A stretch of DNA of 64,000 bases, taken from the NCBI RefSeq assembly GCF_015352445.1, contig NZ_JADKPO010000007.1, positions 112,925 to 176,924 of the forward strand. Reading direction: 5' to 3'. Positions 27,302-36,427 of this stretch are shown piece after piece. The first letter of the stretch is position 1, and each line of letters starts with the position of its first letter. The stretch is from Nocardioides agariphilus. GTDB taxonomy: Bacteria; Actinomycetota; Actinomycetes; Propionibacteriales; Nocardioidaceae. Under the pieces are notes generated by a model. The model was not told the origin of the DNA. It worked only from the letters and a program-made list of their open reading frames with translations, and did no database searches. The position numbers and the translations under genes were made by a program.

Positions 27302-30300
27302 ATGACCAGGTGGAGAGGGCGCGCCAGTCGCGGCATCGTGATGATGCTCGCGACCACGGCCGCTGCGGGAGGCGCGGTGATGGCCGTCCAGTCACCGGCG
27401 GCCGCCAACGAGAACGCGCTCTGGGTCGGCAAGATCGGTGAGACGCACGGCACCTTCGGGGCCAACGCGGTCGTCCGCATCTGGGGCGACCTGCGGGTCA
27501 AGACGTTCGGCTGCGCCGAGGACGGCGTCAACGACTTCGTCTACCCGACCAGCAACGTGTACGTCGTGGCGCCCGGGTCGGCGAGTGGCGAGCTGACCGA
27601 CGTCACGGGGGGCCGCCCCAACACCGTGGTGCAGTACGCCACGGTCTTCGACGACGAGATCATCGCGATGACCCAGCCCGGCGGCACGCTGGCCGAGGGC
27701 ACCTACGACGTCGTCTTCGACACCTGCCAAGACGGCCGGTTCGATCCCGAGGACGACAACGTCTTCCCGGGCGCGATCACTGTCACCATGCCGGCCGTGC
27801 TCCCCGCCGCCGATGGCGCCCTCGCGTCGTTGAAGAACGCCTCGCACGCCGAGTACGAGTCGTGGAAGAACGCGCGCACCGTCATGAACGCCGTGTGGAA
27901 GCAGGTCGAGAAGGCCATCAAGGGCGGCTGCAAGGCCGGAAACCCGTGGGCGTGCGCGATGAAGTACGCCAACTACTTCGGCCCGATCAAGAAGCAGTTC
28001 GACCAGTTGCTGGTCAACCAGGGCCTGCACTACCTGGCGATCTACGAGGACCCGCCGAACACCGACTTCAAGCACGCCATCACGGCGCCCGCGGTCGACA
28101 ACACCGCCGGGGCCGACGCGATGGCCGGCGAGGTCGCCCTCACCCAGGCACTTCTCGACGCCGTCGAGGCCTACAAGGGCGCCCAGCAGGCCGGCGACGC
28201 CGAGTGGGCGCTGGTCCACGCGCGCACCGTCCGAGACCTGCACGACGCACTGGCGGCCCAGGCCGACGGCACCTCTGCCCAACTCCAGGACCTCGAGGGG
28301 CTCTACTCCTCGCAGGCCGACGAGGGGCTGCAGGCCGCGCGCGACTACCTCGGCCGGGTGCGCCGCGAGGGACTGACCCCCGGCGAGAAGCACACCTTGC
28401 GCGACAACGGCATGTCCGATGCCGAGATCACCGCGTTCGAGAGCGATCTGGCCGCGACCTCGACGCCTCGCATCCTGGCCAGCGACGTCCGGGCCGCGCT
28501 CGCCGCCCAGCGCAGCACCCACGCAGACACCGTCAGCGCACTCGCCCAGGGCCGCTCGGCCTGGCAGGCGATCGTGACCTCGCTCGAGGCCCAGGACAAC
28601 GTGCCCGACGAGCAGCCGGTTGCGTCGTTCGACGCCCCGGCCACGGTGGTCGAGGGGGAGGGCTTCGGCCTGGACGCCTCCGGGTCGACCGCCGCCGTGT
28701 CCTATGCCTGGGACCTCGACGGCGACCGCGACTTCGACGACGCCACCGGCGCCTCGCCGTCGGTGACGCTGACCGAGCCGGGCACCGCACTCATCGGCCT
28801 GCGCGTCAGGAACGACGCCGGCCAGACGGCGTACGGCTGGAAGTCGGTCCGCGTGACCTCGCGCGGGTCGGCCCCGGTCGTCTCCGGCACCCCGACCGAC
28901 CGCCTGCAGACGATGGTCACCGGCACGTCGCGGAAGTTCGACGTTGCCGTCTCCGACGACGGCGGCACCCCCGCGGTGGTGTGGAGCATCGACGGGCAGG
29001 CCGCCGGAACCGGCGCCAGCCTCACCTGGACGGCGCCCACGAGTGTGGGCGTGCACGAGGTCGTCGCGACCGCGACCGACGCTGACGGCCACGCCAGCTC
29101 GTTCGCCTGGGACATCAACGTGCACCAGCCCGATGTCGACGGTGACGGCTGGTCGTCGCTGCTCGACTGCGACGAGACCGACGCGGCCGTCCACCCCGGC
29201 GCCACGGAGTACCTCGGCAACGGCATCGACGACGACTGCGACGACTCCTCCCCCGACGCGCCTCCCGGCGGTCTGACGGGCAAGGTCTACGGCTGGGGCA
29301 ACGCGACGTACGGCGCGCTCGGCACCGGCACGATCTCCAACAGCGACCACGTCACCCCGACCGCCACCGCGCTCGACAACGACGTGGTGCAGGTCGAGGC
29401 CATGCTCGGCAACGCCTACGCGGTGCTCGCCGACGGCAGCGTGCGGGCGTGGGGCATCAGCGGCGCCATCGGCGACGGCCAGTCCGTCACCCGCTACGGG
29501 CCGGTCCAGCCGGTCGGCCCCGGCGGTGTCGGTCTGCTCACCGGAGTGCGCCGCATCAGTGCCAGCCTCGACCACGTCGCGGCGACCACGACCGGCGGGA
29601 AGGTGCTGACCTGGGGCAACCAGACGGCTGGCACCTTCGGTGACGGATCGACTCCCACGTCGCGGCTCTACCCGGACTACGTGCGTACGTCGCTCGGCGG
29701 CTCGGCGCTCACCGGGGTGCGCTCCGTGGAGGCCGGTCACGCGGAGGACTACGCCCTGATGGAGGACGGCACGGTGATGGCGTGGGGCTCGGTCTCCTGC
29801 CTGGGGTCGTCGAGTGGCGTCGCGACGCCGTTCCCCAGCACCATCCCAGGGCTCACCGACATCAAGCAGATCTCCACGTCTCCGGCGGTCACGCTGTTCC
29901 TCCGCAAGGACGGCACCGTGCTGTCGTGCGGTGGCACCGACGAGGAGCTCGGTCGTGACTGGAACTTCACCGACAAGTCGCCGTGGAAGCCGCTTCCGGT
30001 GGCGGGATTCGGACCGGGCTCCAAGGTCGTCGACATCTCGATCACCGGTGACGCTGCGATGGCGATGAAGGAGGACGGCTCGGTCTACCTGTGGGGCCGC
30101 AACACCAACGCTGCCCTCGCGCCGATCTTCGGCGCCGACGCCGGCGTCGCGGAGGAGCCGACCCTGGCACCGCTGCCCGCCGGACCCCCGGCGGTCGACG
30201 TCGACAACACCGACTCGGTGACGCCTCGCGTGATCCGGGCCGACGGCTCGCTCGTGCTGTGGGGTGGCAACACCTTCGGCGCGGGAGGTACGGGCAAGCC

Positions 30301-32269
30301 GGGCTTCATCACGAGCCCGATCGTGCTCGACGTGGCCGGACGTACGGTGCTGCAGACCTCGGGCAGCAACTGGACCGGCTTCGCCCTCACCCGTCCGAAG
30401 GACGACCCCGAGCTGGAGCTCCCGGCCTCCTGGGTCAGCGCATCGGTCGCTGACACGGACCTGTCCGAGAGCGGCGGCGGTGCGTTCACCGTGTCGCTCG
30501 ACCACGTCCTGCTCGACGACATGGCGATCACCTGGTCGCTGGGCGCCGGCACAGCCGACGCCAGCGACGCCGAGCTGACGTCCGGCACGGTGGTCATCCC
30601 TGCGGGGCAGACCAGCGCGCAGGTCGACGTCGACGTCAAGGACGACGCCATCGACGAGGACGACGAGACCGTGGTCCTGTCGCTGACCGGAGCGCGGCTC
30701 GGTCTGCAGATCGACCGCGCGCAGGCGATCGGCACGGTCGCCGACGACGACGCCGCTCCCACCGTCAGCGTGGAGAGCCGCACGATCGACGAGGGCGGCA
30801 CCAGCCTCACCGACACCCCGGTGACCTTCCGCCTCTCGAAGCCGAGCGGCAAGGAGGTCGTGGCGACGTACGCGACCCTCGCCGGCTCGGCCTCGGCCGG
30901 GTCGGACTACGTGGAGTCGTCGGCGGTCATCCGGTTCGCGCCGGGCGAGACCGAGGACGTCGTACACCTCTCGGTCACCGGCGACACCGAGCAGGAGCCC
31001 ACCGAGACCTTCGCGGTGCAGCTCAGCGACGCCACCAACGCCGAGATCGGCGCTGCTGGGACCGTGCGGATCCTCGACGACGAGGTGCTCGTGGTCAACG
31101 CCACCGGCTCGACGGTGGTCGAGGGCTCCCCCGTGGAGTTCGCGATCACCGTGAGCCCGACGCCCCTGGCGGGCGTCGAGGTCTCGGTGCCGTGGACGAT
31201 CGGACCTGCCAGCGGTACGGCGGTGCTCAGCGCCGACGAGCCGTCAGCGGTGGTCTCGATGCCGACGACCGACGACACCGAGGTCGAGACCCCGGAGGCG
31301 GTCGAGCTGGAGCTGGGCCAGCTGGTGGCGTCCGACGAGCGCAAGGTCGTCCTCGGCGAGGTTGGTCCGTCGTTCGTGACCGACAACGACGACGCCGAGC
31401 CCGACAACCAGGCTCCGGTCGTGTCGGCGGGGACGGCTCCGTCCGGCCTGGAGGGTGCTGCGATCGCGCTCTCGGGGACGGTCGAGGACGACGCTCCCGG
31501 CGTCACCGCGCAGTGGTCGGTCTCGGGCCCGTGCACGGTGCTTGGTGCGGGGGCTGCCTCCTCGGTGCGGTGCACGCAGAACGGCGCCTACGCCGCCACG
31601 CTCACCGCGACCGACGCCGGCGGCCTGACGGCCACCGCGACGACAACCGTCACGGTCGGCAACGCGGCGCCGGTAGCCGTTGCGGTGGACGTCGACGGCG
31701 CCGGGGCGTCGGTGGCCTTCACCGACGCGGGCACCGACGACACGCACACCTGCAAGGTGGTGTGGGGCGACGGCACTCCCGACGGGCTCGTGACCGGTGC
31801 GGTGTCACCGTGCGTGCTCGCGCACCGCTACGGCCGCGGCACCTGGACCGCACGTGTCACCGTCACCGACGGCGACGGCGGGTCGTTCGAGGTCCAGCGG
31901 TCCGTGACGGTGGCGGACACGGCCTGGCCGTGGCGCGGGTTCCTCCAGCCGGTCGACAACGCCCCAGCCATCAACGTGGTCAAGGCGGGTCAGGCCGTGC
32001 CGGTGAAGTTCGGGCTCGGCGGCTACCGCGGGATGGACATCTTCGCGGCCGGCTCACCGGCCTCGGGCGCCGTCACCTGCGGTGGCGGTGACACCGACAC
32101 GGTGGAGGAGACCAGCAACCCAGGTGCGTCGTCGCTGACCTACGACGTCGGCACCGACACCTACCAGTACGTCTGGAAGACCCAGAAGAACTGGGCGGGT
32201 CAGTGCCGCCGGCTGGTCGTCGAGCTGGCCGATGGCACCAGCCACTGGGCGGAGTTCCGTCTCAGGTAG
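27302..32269 (+). CDS. giant secreted multidomain protein (PKD, RCC1, Calx-beta, PxKD)
   Basis: The product has 1,655 residues. A signal peptide (1 to about 37, ending SPAAANE) is followed by: a unique N-terminal region with a helical segment (about 40-435); a PKD-like domain (440-525); an Ig-like domain (526-610); a MopE-type Asp-rich metal-binding motif (DVDGDGW...DCDETDAAVHPGA, 613-650); RCC1-type propeller repeats with WG signatures such as KVYGWGN, VRAWG, VLTWGN, VMAWG and VYLWGRN (about 660-1035); three Calx-beta domains (about 1053-1366, each ending DDD/DDE); PKD-like repeats (about 1373-1540); and a C-terminal PxKD-like domain (FLQPVDNAPAINVVKAGQAVPVKF, 1543-1655). No LPxTG or anchoring helix, so it is released or held non-covalently. 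AGGAGG precedes the ATG. It interrupts the otherwise conserved prfA-rpmE junction on the opposite strand. Confidence 0.88.
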   Translation: MTRWRGRASRGIVMMLATTAAAGGAVMAVQSPAAANENALWVGKIGETHGTFGANAVVRIWGDLRVKTFGCAEDGVNDFVYPTSNVYVVAPGSASGELTDVTGGRPNTVVQYATVFDDEIIAMTQPGGTLAEGTYDVVFDTCQDGRFDPEDDNVFPGAITVTMPAVLPAADGALASLKNASHAEYESWKNARTVMNAVWKQVEKAIKGGCKAGNPWACAMKYANYFGPIKKQFDQLLVNQGLHYLAIYEDPPNTDFKHAITAPAVDNTAGADAMAGEVALTQALLDAVEAYKGAQQAGDAEWALVHARTVRDLHDALAAQADGTSAQLQDLEGLYSSQADEGLQAARDYLGRVRREGLTPGEKHTLRDNGMSDAEITAFESDLAATSTPRILASDVRAALAAQRSTHADTVSALAQGRSAWQAIVTSLEAQDNVPDEQPVASFDAPATVVEGEGFGLDASGSTAAVSYAWDLDGDRDFDDATGASPSVTLTEPGTALIGLRVRNDAGQTAYGWKSVRVTSRGSAPVVSGTPTDRLQTMVTGTSRKFDVAVSDDGGTPAVVWSIDGQAAGTGASLTWTAPTSVGVHEVVATATDADGHASSFAWDINVHQPDVDGDGWSSLLDCDETDAAVHPGATEYLGNGIDDDCDDSSPDAPPGGLTGKVYGWGNATYGALGTGTISNSDHVTPTATALDNDVVQVEAMLGNAYAVLADGSVRAWGISGAIGDGQSVTRYGPVQPVGPGGVGLLTGVRRISASLDHVAATTTGGKVLTWGNQTAGTFGDGSTPTSRLYPDYVRTSLGGSALTGVRSVEAGHAEDYALMEDGTVMAWGSVSCLGSSSGVATPFPSTIPGLTDIKQISTSPAVTLFLRKDGTVLSCGGTDEELGRDWNFTDKSPWKPLPVAGFGPGSKVVDISITGDAAMAMKEDGSVYLWGRNTNAALAPIFGADAGVAEEPTLAPLPAGPPAVDVDNTDSVTPRVIRADGSLVLWGGNTFGAGGTGKPGFITSPIVLDVAGRTVLQTSGSNWTGFALTRPKDDPELELPASWVSASVADTDLSESGGGAFTVSLDHVLLDDMAITWSLGAGTADASDAELTSGTVVIPAGQTSAQVDVDVKDDAIDEDDETVVLSLTGARLGLQIDRAQAIGTVADDDAAPTVSVESRTIDEGGTSLTDTPVTFRLSKPSGKEVVATYATLAGSASAGSDYVESSAVIRFAPGETEDVVHLSVTGDTEQEPTETFAVQLSDATNAEIGAAGTVRILDDEVLVVNATGSTVVEGSPVEFAITVSPTPLAGVEVSVPWTIGPASGTAVLSADEPSAVVSMPTTDDTEVETPEAVELELGQLVASDERKVVLGEVGPSFVTDNDDAEPDNQAPVVSAGTAPSGLEGAAIALSGTVEDDAPGVTAQWSVSGPCTVLGAGAASSVRCTQNGAYAATLTATDAGGLTATATTTVTVGNAAPVAVAVDVDGAGASVAFTDAGTDDTHTCKVVWGDGTPDGLVTGAVSPCVLAHRYGRGTWTARVTVTDGDGGSFEVQRSVTVADTAWPWRGFLQPVDNAPAINVVKAGQAVPVKFGLGGYRGMDIFAAGSPASGAVTCGGGDTDTVEETSNPGASSLTYDVGTDTYQYVWKTQKNWAGQCRRLVVELADGTSHWAEFRLR

Positions 32270-32274
32270 TCGCT

Positions 32275-32420
32275 GGTTGAGGAGGTTGCGCAGCAACCGT
32301 CTCGAAACCATCGGGACCCTGCGTCGCCCACCGGGTTTCGAGACACGCGCCAGCGCGCCTTCCTCAACCACCGAGGGTGGTCGCTGGTTGAGGAGGTTGC
32401 GCAGCAACGGCCTCGACACC
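32275..32420. repeat. three palindromic elements after the giant gene
   Basis: Copies lie at 32275-32309 (GTTGC/GCAAC stem), 32334-32369 (CGCGC-type stem, opposite orientation) and 32386-32420 (first type, diverged end). They begin 6 bp after the stop codon and separate the gene from the rpmE terminator. Confidence 0.88.
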
Positions 32421-32423
32421 AAG

Positions 32424-32457
32424 GCGGCCCCTCACCTGGCGAGAGGTGAGGGGCCGC
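32424..32457 (-). terminator. terminator of rpmE, possibly bidirectional
   Basis: GCGGCCCCTCACCT pairs over 14 bp with AGGTGAGGGGCCGC around the loop GGCGAG. It lies 33 bp after the rpmE stop on the minus strand and also faces the giant gene. The U-tract is weak, as is common in actinobacteria. Confidence 0.75.
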
Positions 32458-32490
32458 TGTGGGTCTTCGGGGTCGAGGTGCGAGCCTCGC

Positions 32491-32733
32491 TTACTGCTTG
32501 GAGCCCTGCGACTTCGCGGGCTCGGCCGTCTTCTTGGCGTAGCGGGCCTCGAAGCGGGCCACGCGGCCGCCGGTGTCGAGGATCTTCTGCTTGCCGGTGT
32601 AGAACGGGTGGCAGTTGGAGCACACGTCGGCGTGGATCACGCCGTTCTTGGAGGTGCTGTACGTCTGGAACTGGTTCCCGCAGGTGCAGGTCACATCAGT
32701 CAGCACGTAGTCCGGGTGGATGTCCTTCTTCAT
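32491..32733 (-). CDS. rpmE: 50S ribosomal protein L31 (zinc-binding form)
   Basis: The product has 80 residues. The start [10 protein letters not shown] is diagnostic for L31, and C-T-C...C-S-N-C (about residues 16-40: CTCGNQF and [13 protein letters not shown]) forms the zinc site of the C+ type. The lysine/alanine-rich tail ([15 protein letters not shown]) is longer than in E. coli. Followed by a strong terminator. Confidence 0.97.
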   Translation of the reverse strand: MKKDIHPDYVLTDVTCTCGNQFQTYSTSKNGVIHADVCSNCHPFYTGKQKILDTGGRVARFEARYAKKTAEPAKSQGSKQ

Positions 32734-32945
32734 GGTTGTCCTTTCGAGTGGCGCCGGGTCGCCTCCCTCGACGAGGGGACGTGAACCGGAACCGAACAGG
32801 CAGAGTTTGCCACCCGCCCCAACGCTGCGGCCAATCGTGGGATTCCCGTGCTCGCTGACTGCTCGCCCCCCATCAAAGCCGCAACGCCCGCGGACCTCGC
32901 CGCAAGACATTGACCTGCCGGGCCGGCGGGGCAACCCTGACCACC

Positions 32946-33413
32946 ATGTCCGACGCTTACGTCGTACCTCCCGGCAGCGGCCACCTGCTCGACCTCGGCA
33001 ACTTCGAGGCTGTCGTGCTCGCCGAGGCCGCCCAGACCGACGGGGCGTTCAGCCTCTTGCGCACCCAGCAGGAGCCGCCCGGGTTCGGGCCTCCCCTTCA
33101 CAAGCACCATGACGCCGCGGAGGCGTTCTACGTCCTCGAGGGCGAGTACCTGATGATCCTCGAGGACCGGCGAGAGCCGTGTCCGGCCGGCAGCTTCGTC
33201 TACGTACCTCGCGCGGTGCCGCACACCTTCCAGGTCACCTCGTCGACGCCAGGCATGAAGCTCAACCTGTTCGCACCGGCCGGCATGGTCGGCTTCTTCC
33301 AGGACCTCGCCAGCGCCGAGGCCGAAGGTACGACGACACCCGAGCTCCTCGACGAGATCGCGGCCCGCCACCACATGGAGATCGTCGGGCCGGTGCCCGA
33401 TTCGTATCTCTAG
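32946..33413 (+). CDS. cupin-domain protein
   Basis: The product has 155 residues. A single cupin domain (about 35-120) with metal-ligand motif [16 protein letters not shown] (H-x-H...E) and second motif PRAVPHTF gives the usual 3His/1Glu centre. It is like the quercetin-dioxygenase-related small cupins, but no substrate can be named. It converges with rho, 4 bp between stop codons. The ATG at 32946 precedes the conserved region; the upstream GTG at 32910 is less likely. Confidence 0.8.
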   Translation: MSDAYVVPPGSGHLLDLGNFEAVVLAEAAQTDGAFSLLRTQQEPPGFGPPLHKHHDAAEAFYVLEGEYLMILEDRREPCPAGSFVYVPRAVPHTFQVTSSTPGMKLNLFAPAGMVGFFQDLASAEAEGTTTPELLDEIAARHHMEIVGPVPDSYL

Positions 33414-33417
33414 GGGG

Positions 33418-35265
33418 TCAGTCCGCCTGCACCTGGCGCAGGAACTCGATGTTGGTCTGCGTGCTCCGCAGCCGGCCGAGCAGCTGCTCCAGCGCGGCTG
33501 CCGGTTCCTGGCCTGAGAGCTGGCGGCGCAGCTTCCAGACGATCTCGAGCTCCTCGGGACCCAGCAGCTCCTCCTCGGAGCGGGTGCCGCTCTGGACGGC
33601 ATCGATGGCCGGGAACAGGCGCAGGTCGGCGAGCTCGCGACGTAGCCGGATCTCGAGGTTCGCCGTACCCCTGAAGTCCTCGAACAGCACCTCGTCCATC
33701 GCCGAGCCGCTCTCGATGCTGGCGGTCGCCAAGATCGTCAGCGAGCCGCCGTTCTCGATGTTGCGCGCCGCGCCGAAGAACTTCTTGGGCGGGTAGAGCG
33801 CACCGGCGTCGACGCCTCCGGCCAGGACGCGACCCGCGACCGGCATCGAGAGGTTGTAGGCGCGGCCCAGGCGGGTCAGCCCGTCGAGCAGCACCACCAC
33901 GTCGTGGCCGAGCTCGACGAGCCGCTTGGCGCGCTCGATGGCGAGCTCCGCGATCGCGGTGTGGTCGGCCGGCGGACGGTCGAAGGTCGAGGCGATGACC
34001 TCACCCTTCACCGAGCGCTCGAAGTCGGTGACCTCCTCGGGCCGCTCGTCGAGCAGCACGACCATGAGGTGGCACTCGGGGTTGTTCTGGGTGATCGAGG
34101 CCGCGACCGACCGCAGCAGCGTCGTCTTGCCCGAGCTGGCCGGCGAGACGACCAGGCCGCGCTGGCCCTTGCCGATCGGCGAGGCGATGTCGATGATCCG
34201 CCCGATCAGGTTGTCGGGCCCGGTCTCCAGACGGAGGCGCTCGGTCGGGTTCAGCGGAGTCAGCTTCGCGAACTCCGGCCGGTGCTTGGTCCCATCCGGG
34301 TCGGCGCCGTTGACGGCGTCGATGCGCACCATCGGGTTGAACTTCTCGCGCCGCTCGCCCTCGCGGGGCTGGCGCACCTGCCCGACGATCGCGTCGCCGC
34401 GACGCAGACCGTACTTGCGCACCATCGACAACGAGACGTAGACGTCCTCGGTGCCGGGGAGGTATCCGCTGGTCCGCACGAACGCGTAGTTGTCCAGTAC
34501 GTCGAGAATGCCGGCCGCCGGCACCAGGATGTCGTCGTCGAGGATCGTCGTATCGGGCTCGTTGCGCGGACCGCGGCCACCTTGGTGACCTGACTGCTGA
34601 CCGTGCTGGCCCTGCTGGCCCGGCTGGCCCTGACCCTGCTGGCTCTGCTGACCAGTCGGCTGCCCGCCCGGCTGACCCGGCTGACCCACACGGTCGCGGT
34701 CGCGGCCCCGGCGGCGCCGGTTGCGGCGGCTACCGCTCTCACCGTCGGCCGCCGCGACGGCCTGGGCCTGCTGGTTCTGGCTCTGCTGCTGGGCGCCCTG
34801 GTTCTGGTTCTGCTGCCGGTGGTGGTCCTGCTCGTGGCGGCGCTCCTCGCGCTGCTCGTGGCGGACCTCCTCGGAATGGGACTCCTCGGACCGCACCTCC
34901 TCGAACCGGGACCCCTGGGAGCGGGACTCGACCTGCTGCTTGCCCTGCTTGTTCTTCTTGTCCTTCTTCTTCTCCGACTTCGGGGCCTGGCCCGCGTCGG
35001 ACTGCTTCGGCTCGGCCGCTTCCGTGCGCTGAGCGCCACCGGACTGGTCACTTGATCGGGCTCCCGTTTGGGCGTCCTTGATCGCCTGGATCAGCCGCGG
35101 CTTCGTCATCGAGCCGGCACCGCTGATGCCCAGGCCGCTCGCCATCGACTTGAGGTCGGCGACGAGCATGGTGCTGAGTCCACCGCTTCGCTTCTTCGAA
35201 CCGCCCGCTGAGGAGTCAGCCGGGGCGTCGGGCGCGAGACCAGTGGATTCGTTGGTTTCCGTCAC
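33418..35265 (-). CDS. rho: transcription termination factor Rho with a long Q/N/R-rich insert
   Basis: The product has 615 residues against 419 in E. coli. The N-terminal Rho_N helices (about 30-65) are followed by about 200 residues of low complexity: acidic/Lys/Arg/Glu-rich, then QQNQNQGAQQQSQNQQAQ, an RRNRRRRGRDRDR patch and a QPGQ/QQGQ stretch (to about 285). Then come the RNA-binding cold-shock fold (GYLPGTEDVYVS) and the ATPase: PIGKGQRGLVVSPASSGKTTLL (Walker A), VVLLDGLTRLGRAYN and the Q/R loops. GTG start at 35265 with GGAAGG 6 nt upstream. Actinobacterial Rho inserts bind RNA and alter termination; the Gln richness here is marked. Confidence 0.96.
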   Translation of the reverse strand: MTETNESTGLAPDAPADSSAGGSKKRSGGLSTMLVADLKSMASGLGISGAGSMTKPRLIQAIKDAQTGARSSDQSGGAQRTEAAEPKQSDAGQAPKSEKKKDKKNKQGKQQVESRSQGSRFEEVRSEESHSEEVRHEQREERRHEQDHHRQQNQNQGAQQQSQNQQAQAVAAADGESGSRRNRRRRGRDRDRVGQPGQPGGQPTGQQSQQGQGQPGQQGQHGQQSGHQGGRGPRNEPDTTILDDDILVPAAGILDVLDNYAFVRTSGYLPGTEDVYVSLSMVRKYGLRRGDAIVGQVRQPREGERREKFNPMVRIDAVNGADPDGTKHRPEFAKLTPLNPTERLRLETGPDNLIGRIIDIASPIGKGQRGLVVSPASSGKTTLLRSVAASITQNNPECHLMVVLLDERPEEVTDFERSVKGEVIASTFDRPPADHTAIAELAIERAKRLVELGHDVVVLLDGLTRLGRAYNLSMPVAGRVLAGGVDAGALYPPKKFFGAARNIENGGSLTILATASIESGSAMDEVLFEDFRGTANLEIRLRRELADLRLFPAIDAVQSGTRSEEELLGPEELEIVWKLRRQLSGQEPAAALEQLLGRLRSTQTNIEFLRQVQAD

Positions 35266-35408
35266 GTGAGGTCCTTCCCACGTATCACTGCCGTCCGACA
35301 GACGCCGTCCGGCCGCGCCGAGATTCGGCGCGCAAGAGAATCGATCAGAGAGTTGAGAGTGCGTCGGGCCCTGGTCACGGAGGACCGGTACTCCCGAACG
35401 CGACGCCA

Positions 35409-35414
35409 ACCCTA
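35409..35414 (-). promoter_or_regulatory. candidate -10 box (TAGGGT) for rho
   Basis: On the minus strand GTGCTAGGGT lies about 145 nt before the rho start. It would give a leader long enough for autogenous control, known for rho in other bacteria. No good -35 is visible. Confidence 0.3.
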
Positions 35415-35444
35415 GCACCGGGTTTCCTGGCGCGCGGCAACACC

Positions 35445-35506
35445 GCCGTCCGTGACGGAAAGCACCATAGGAATGCCTTCACACCAACCGTTTCGTCACG
35501 GACGGC
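35445..35506. terminator. 16-17 bp inverted repeat after thrB
   Basis: GCCGTCCGTGACGGAAA (35445-35461) and TTTCGTCACGGACGGC (35491-35506) are complementary apart from one extra G, with a 29-nt loop. The right arm starts 2 nt after the thrB stop. It is probably the end of the hom-thrC-thrB unit. Confidence 0.6.
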
Positions 35507-35508
35507 GA

Positions 35509-36420
35509 TCAACCCACGCGTACGCCGGACCGGTCCACGTCGAGCTCGTGGGCCACCCATCCGCCGGGGCACCGGCCCCGCAGGTCGGCGGCTGCGAGCA
35601 GGCCCGGCACACCGTCCGCCAGGAACGCCAGCACTGTGGGCCCCGCCCCCGAGACGACCGCCGGCACACCGTCGGCCCGCAGTGCATCGACCAGGGCGAG
35701 CGACTCGGGCATGGCGGGTCGGCGGTAGTCCTGGTGCAGGTAGTCACGCGTGGCCGTCAGCAAGTGCTCGGGCGCACCGCCGAGCGCCGCGACGAGCAGC
35801 GCCGTACGTCCGGCATCGGCCGCCGCATCCGCGTGCGGCACCGAGGCGGGCAGCAGGCTGCGGGCGAGCTCGGTCGAGAGCGAGTACGGCGGCACGAACG
35901 CCACCGCGCGGATGCGCGGGTCGACGGGGGCCGACACGGCGTACCAGCTCATCCCCTCGCGTCCCGAGATCGTGAAGCCGCCGAGGGCCGCGGGGGCGAC
36001 GTTGTCGGGGTGCCCCTCGAGGTCGGCGGCCAGCTGGACAAGGTCCCCGTCGGACAACCGCGACGGGCCGTCGGACACCAGGGCGCGGGCGAGTCCCAGC
36101 CCGCCGACGATCGCGGCCGAGGAGGATCCGAGGCCGCGCGCGTGCGGGATGACGTTGCGGCAGTGCAGCCTGATGCCCGGTGGCGCGATGCCCATCGCGC
36201 CGAAACCTGCCCACATCGACCGCACCACGAGGTGGGACTCGTCGAGCGGAAGCGCGCCCGCTCCCTCGCCCTCGACGACGACTTCGAGACCGTCGTGGAT
36301 GGTCGTCGCCGTCAGCTCGTCGCGCAGGCCGAGCGCGAGGCCGAGCGAGTCGTACCCCGGCCCGAGGTTGGCCGACGTGGCGGGCACGGAGACCCGCACC
36401 TCGCCTCGGACGAAGCTCAC
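35509..36420 (-). CDS. thrB: homoserine kinase
   Basis: The product has 303 residues, a GHMP kinase. VSVPATSANLGPGYDSLGLAL is the N-terminal motif, ARGLGSSSAAIVGGL the ATP-binding loop and VSGAGPTVLAF the third motif. It phosphorylates homoserine in threonine synthesis. The GTG at 36420 lies 7 nt after the thrC stop; an in-frame start at 36501 inside thrC is rejected. Confidence 0.95.
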   Translation of the reverse strand: MSFVRGEVRVSVPATSANLGPGYDSLGLALGLRDELTATTIHDGLEVVVEGEGAGALPLDESHLVVRSMWAGFGAMGIAPPGIRLHCRNVIPHARGLGSSSAAIVGGLGLARALVSDGPSRLSDGDLVQLAADLEGHPDNVAPAALGGFTISGREGMSWYAVSAPVDPRIRAVAFVPPYSLSTELARSLLPASVPHADAAADAGRTALLVAALGGAPEHLLTATRDYLHQDYRRPAMPESLALVDALRADGVPAVVSGAGPTVLAFLADGVPGLLAAADLRGRCPGGWVAHELDVDRSGVRVG

Positions 36421-36427
36421 GCGAGGC

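Noticed and set aside
27392-30967. 1,191-codon minus-strand open frame opposite the giant secreted-protein gene
   Set aside because: It has no recognisable domain and reads as the low-complexity shadow of a well-defined plus-strand protein with signal peptide and ribosome site.
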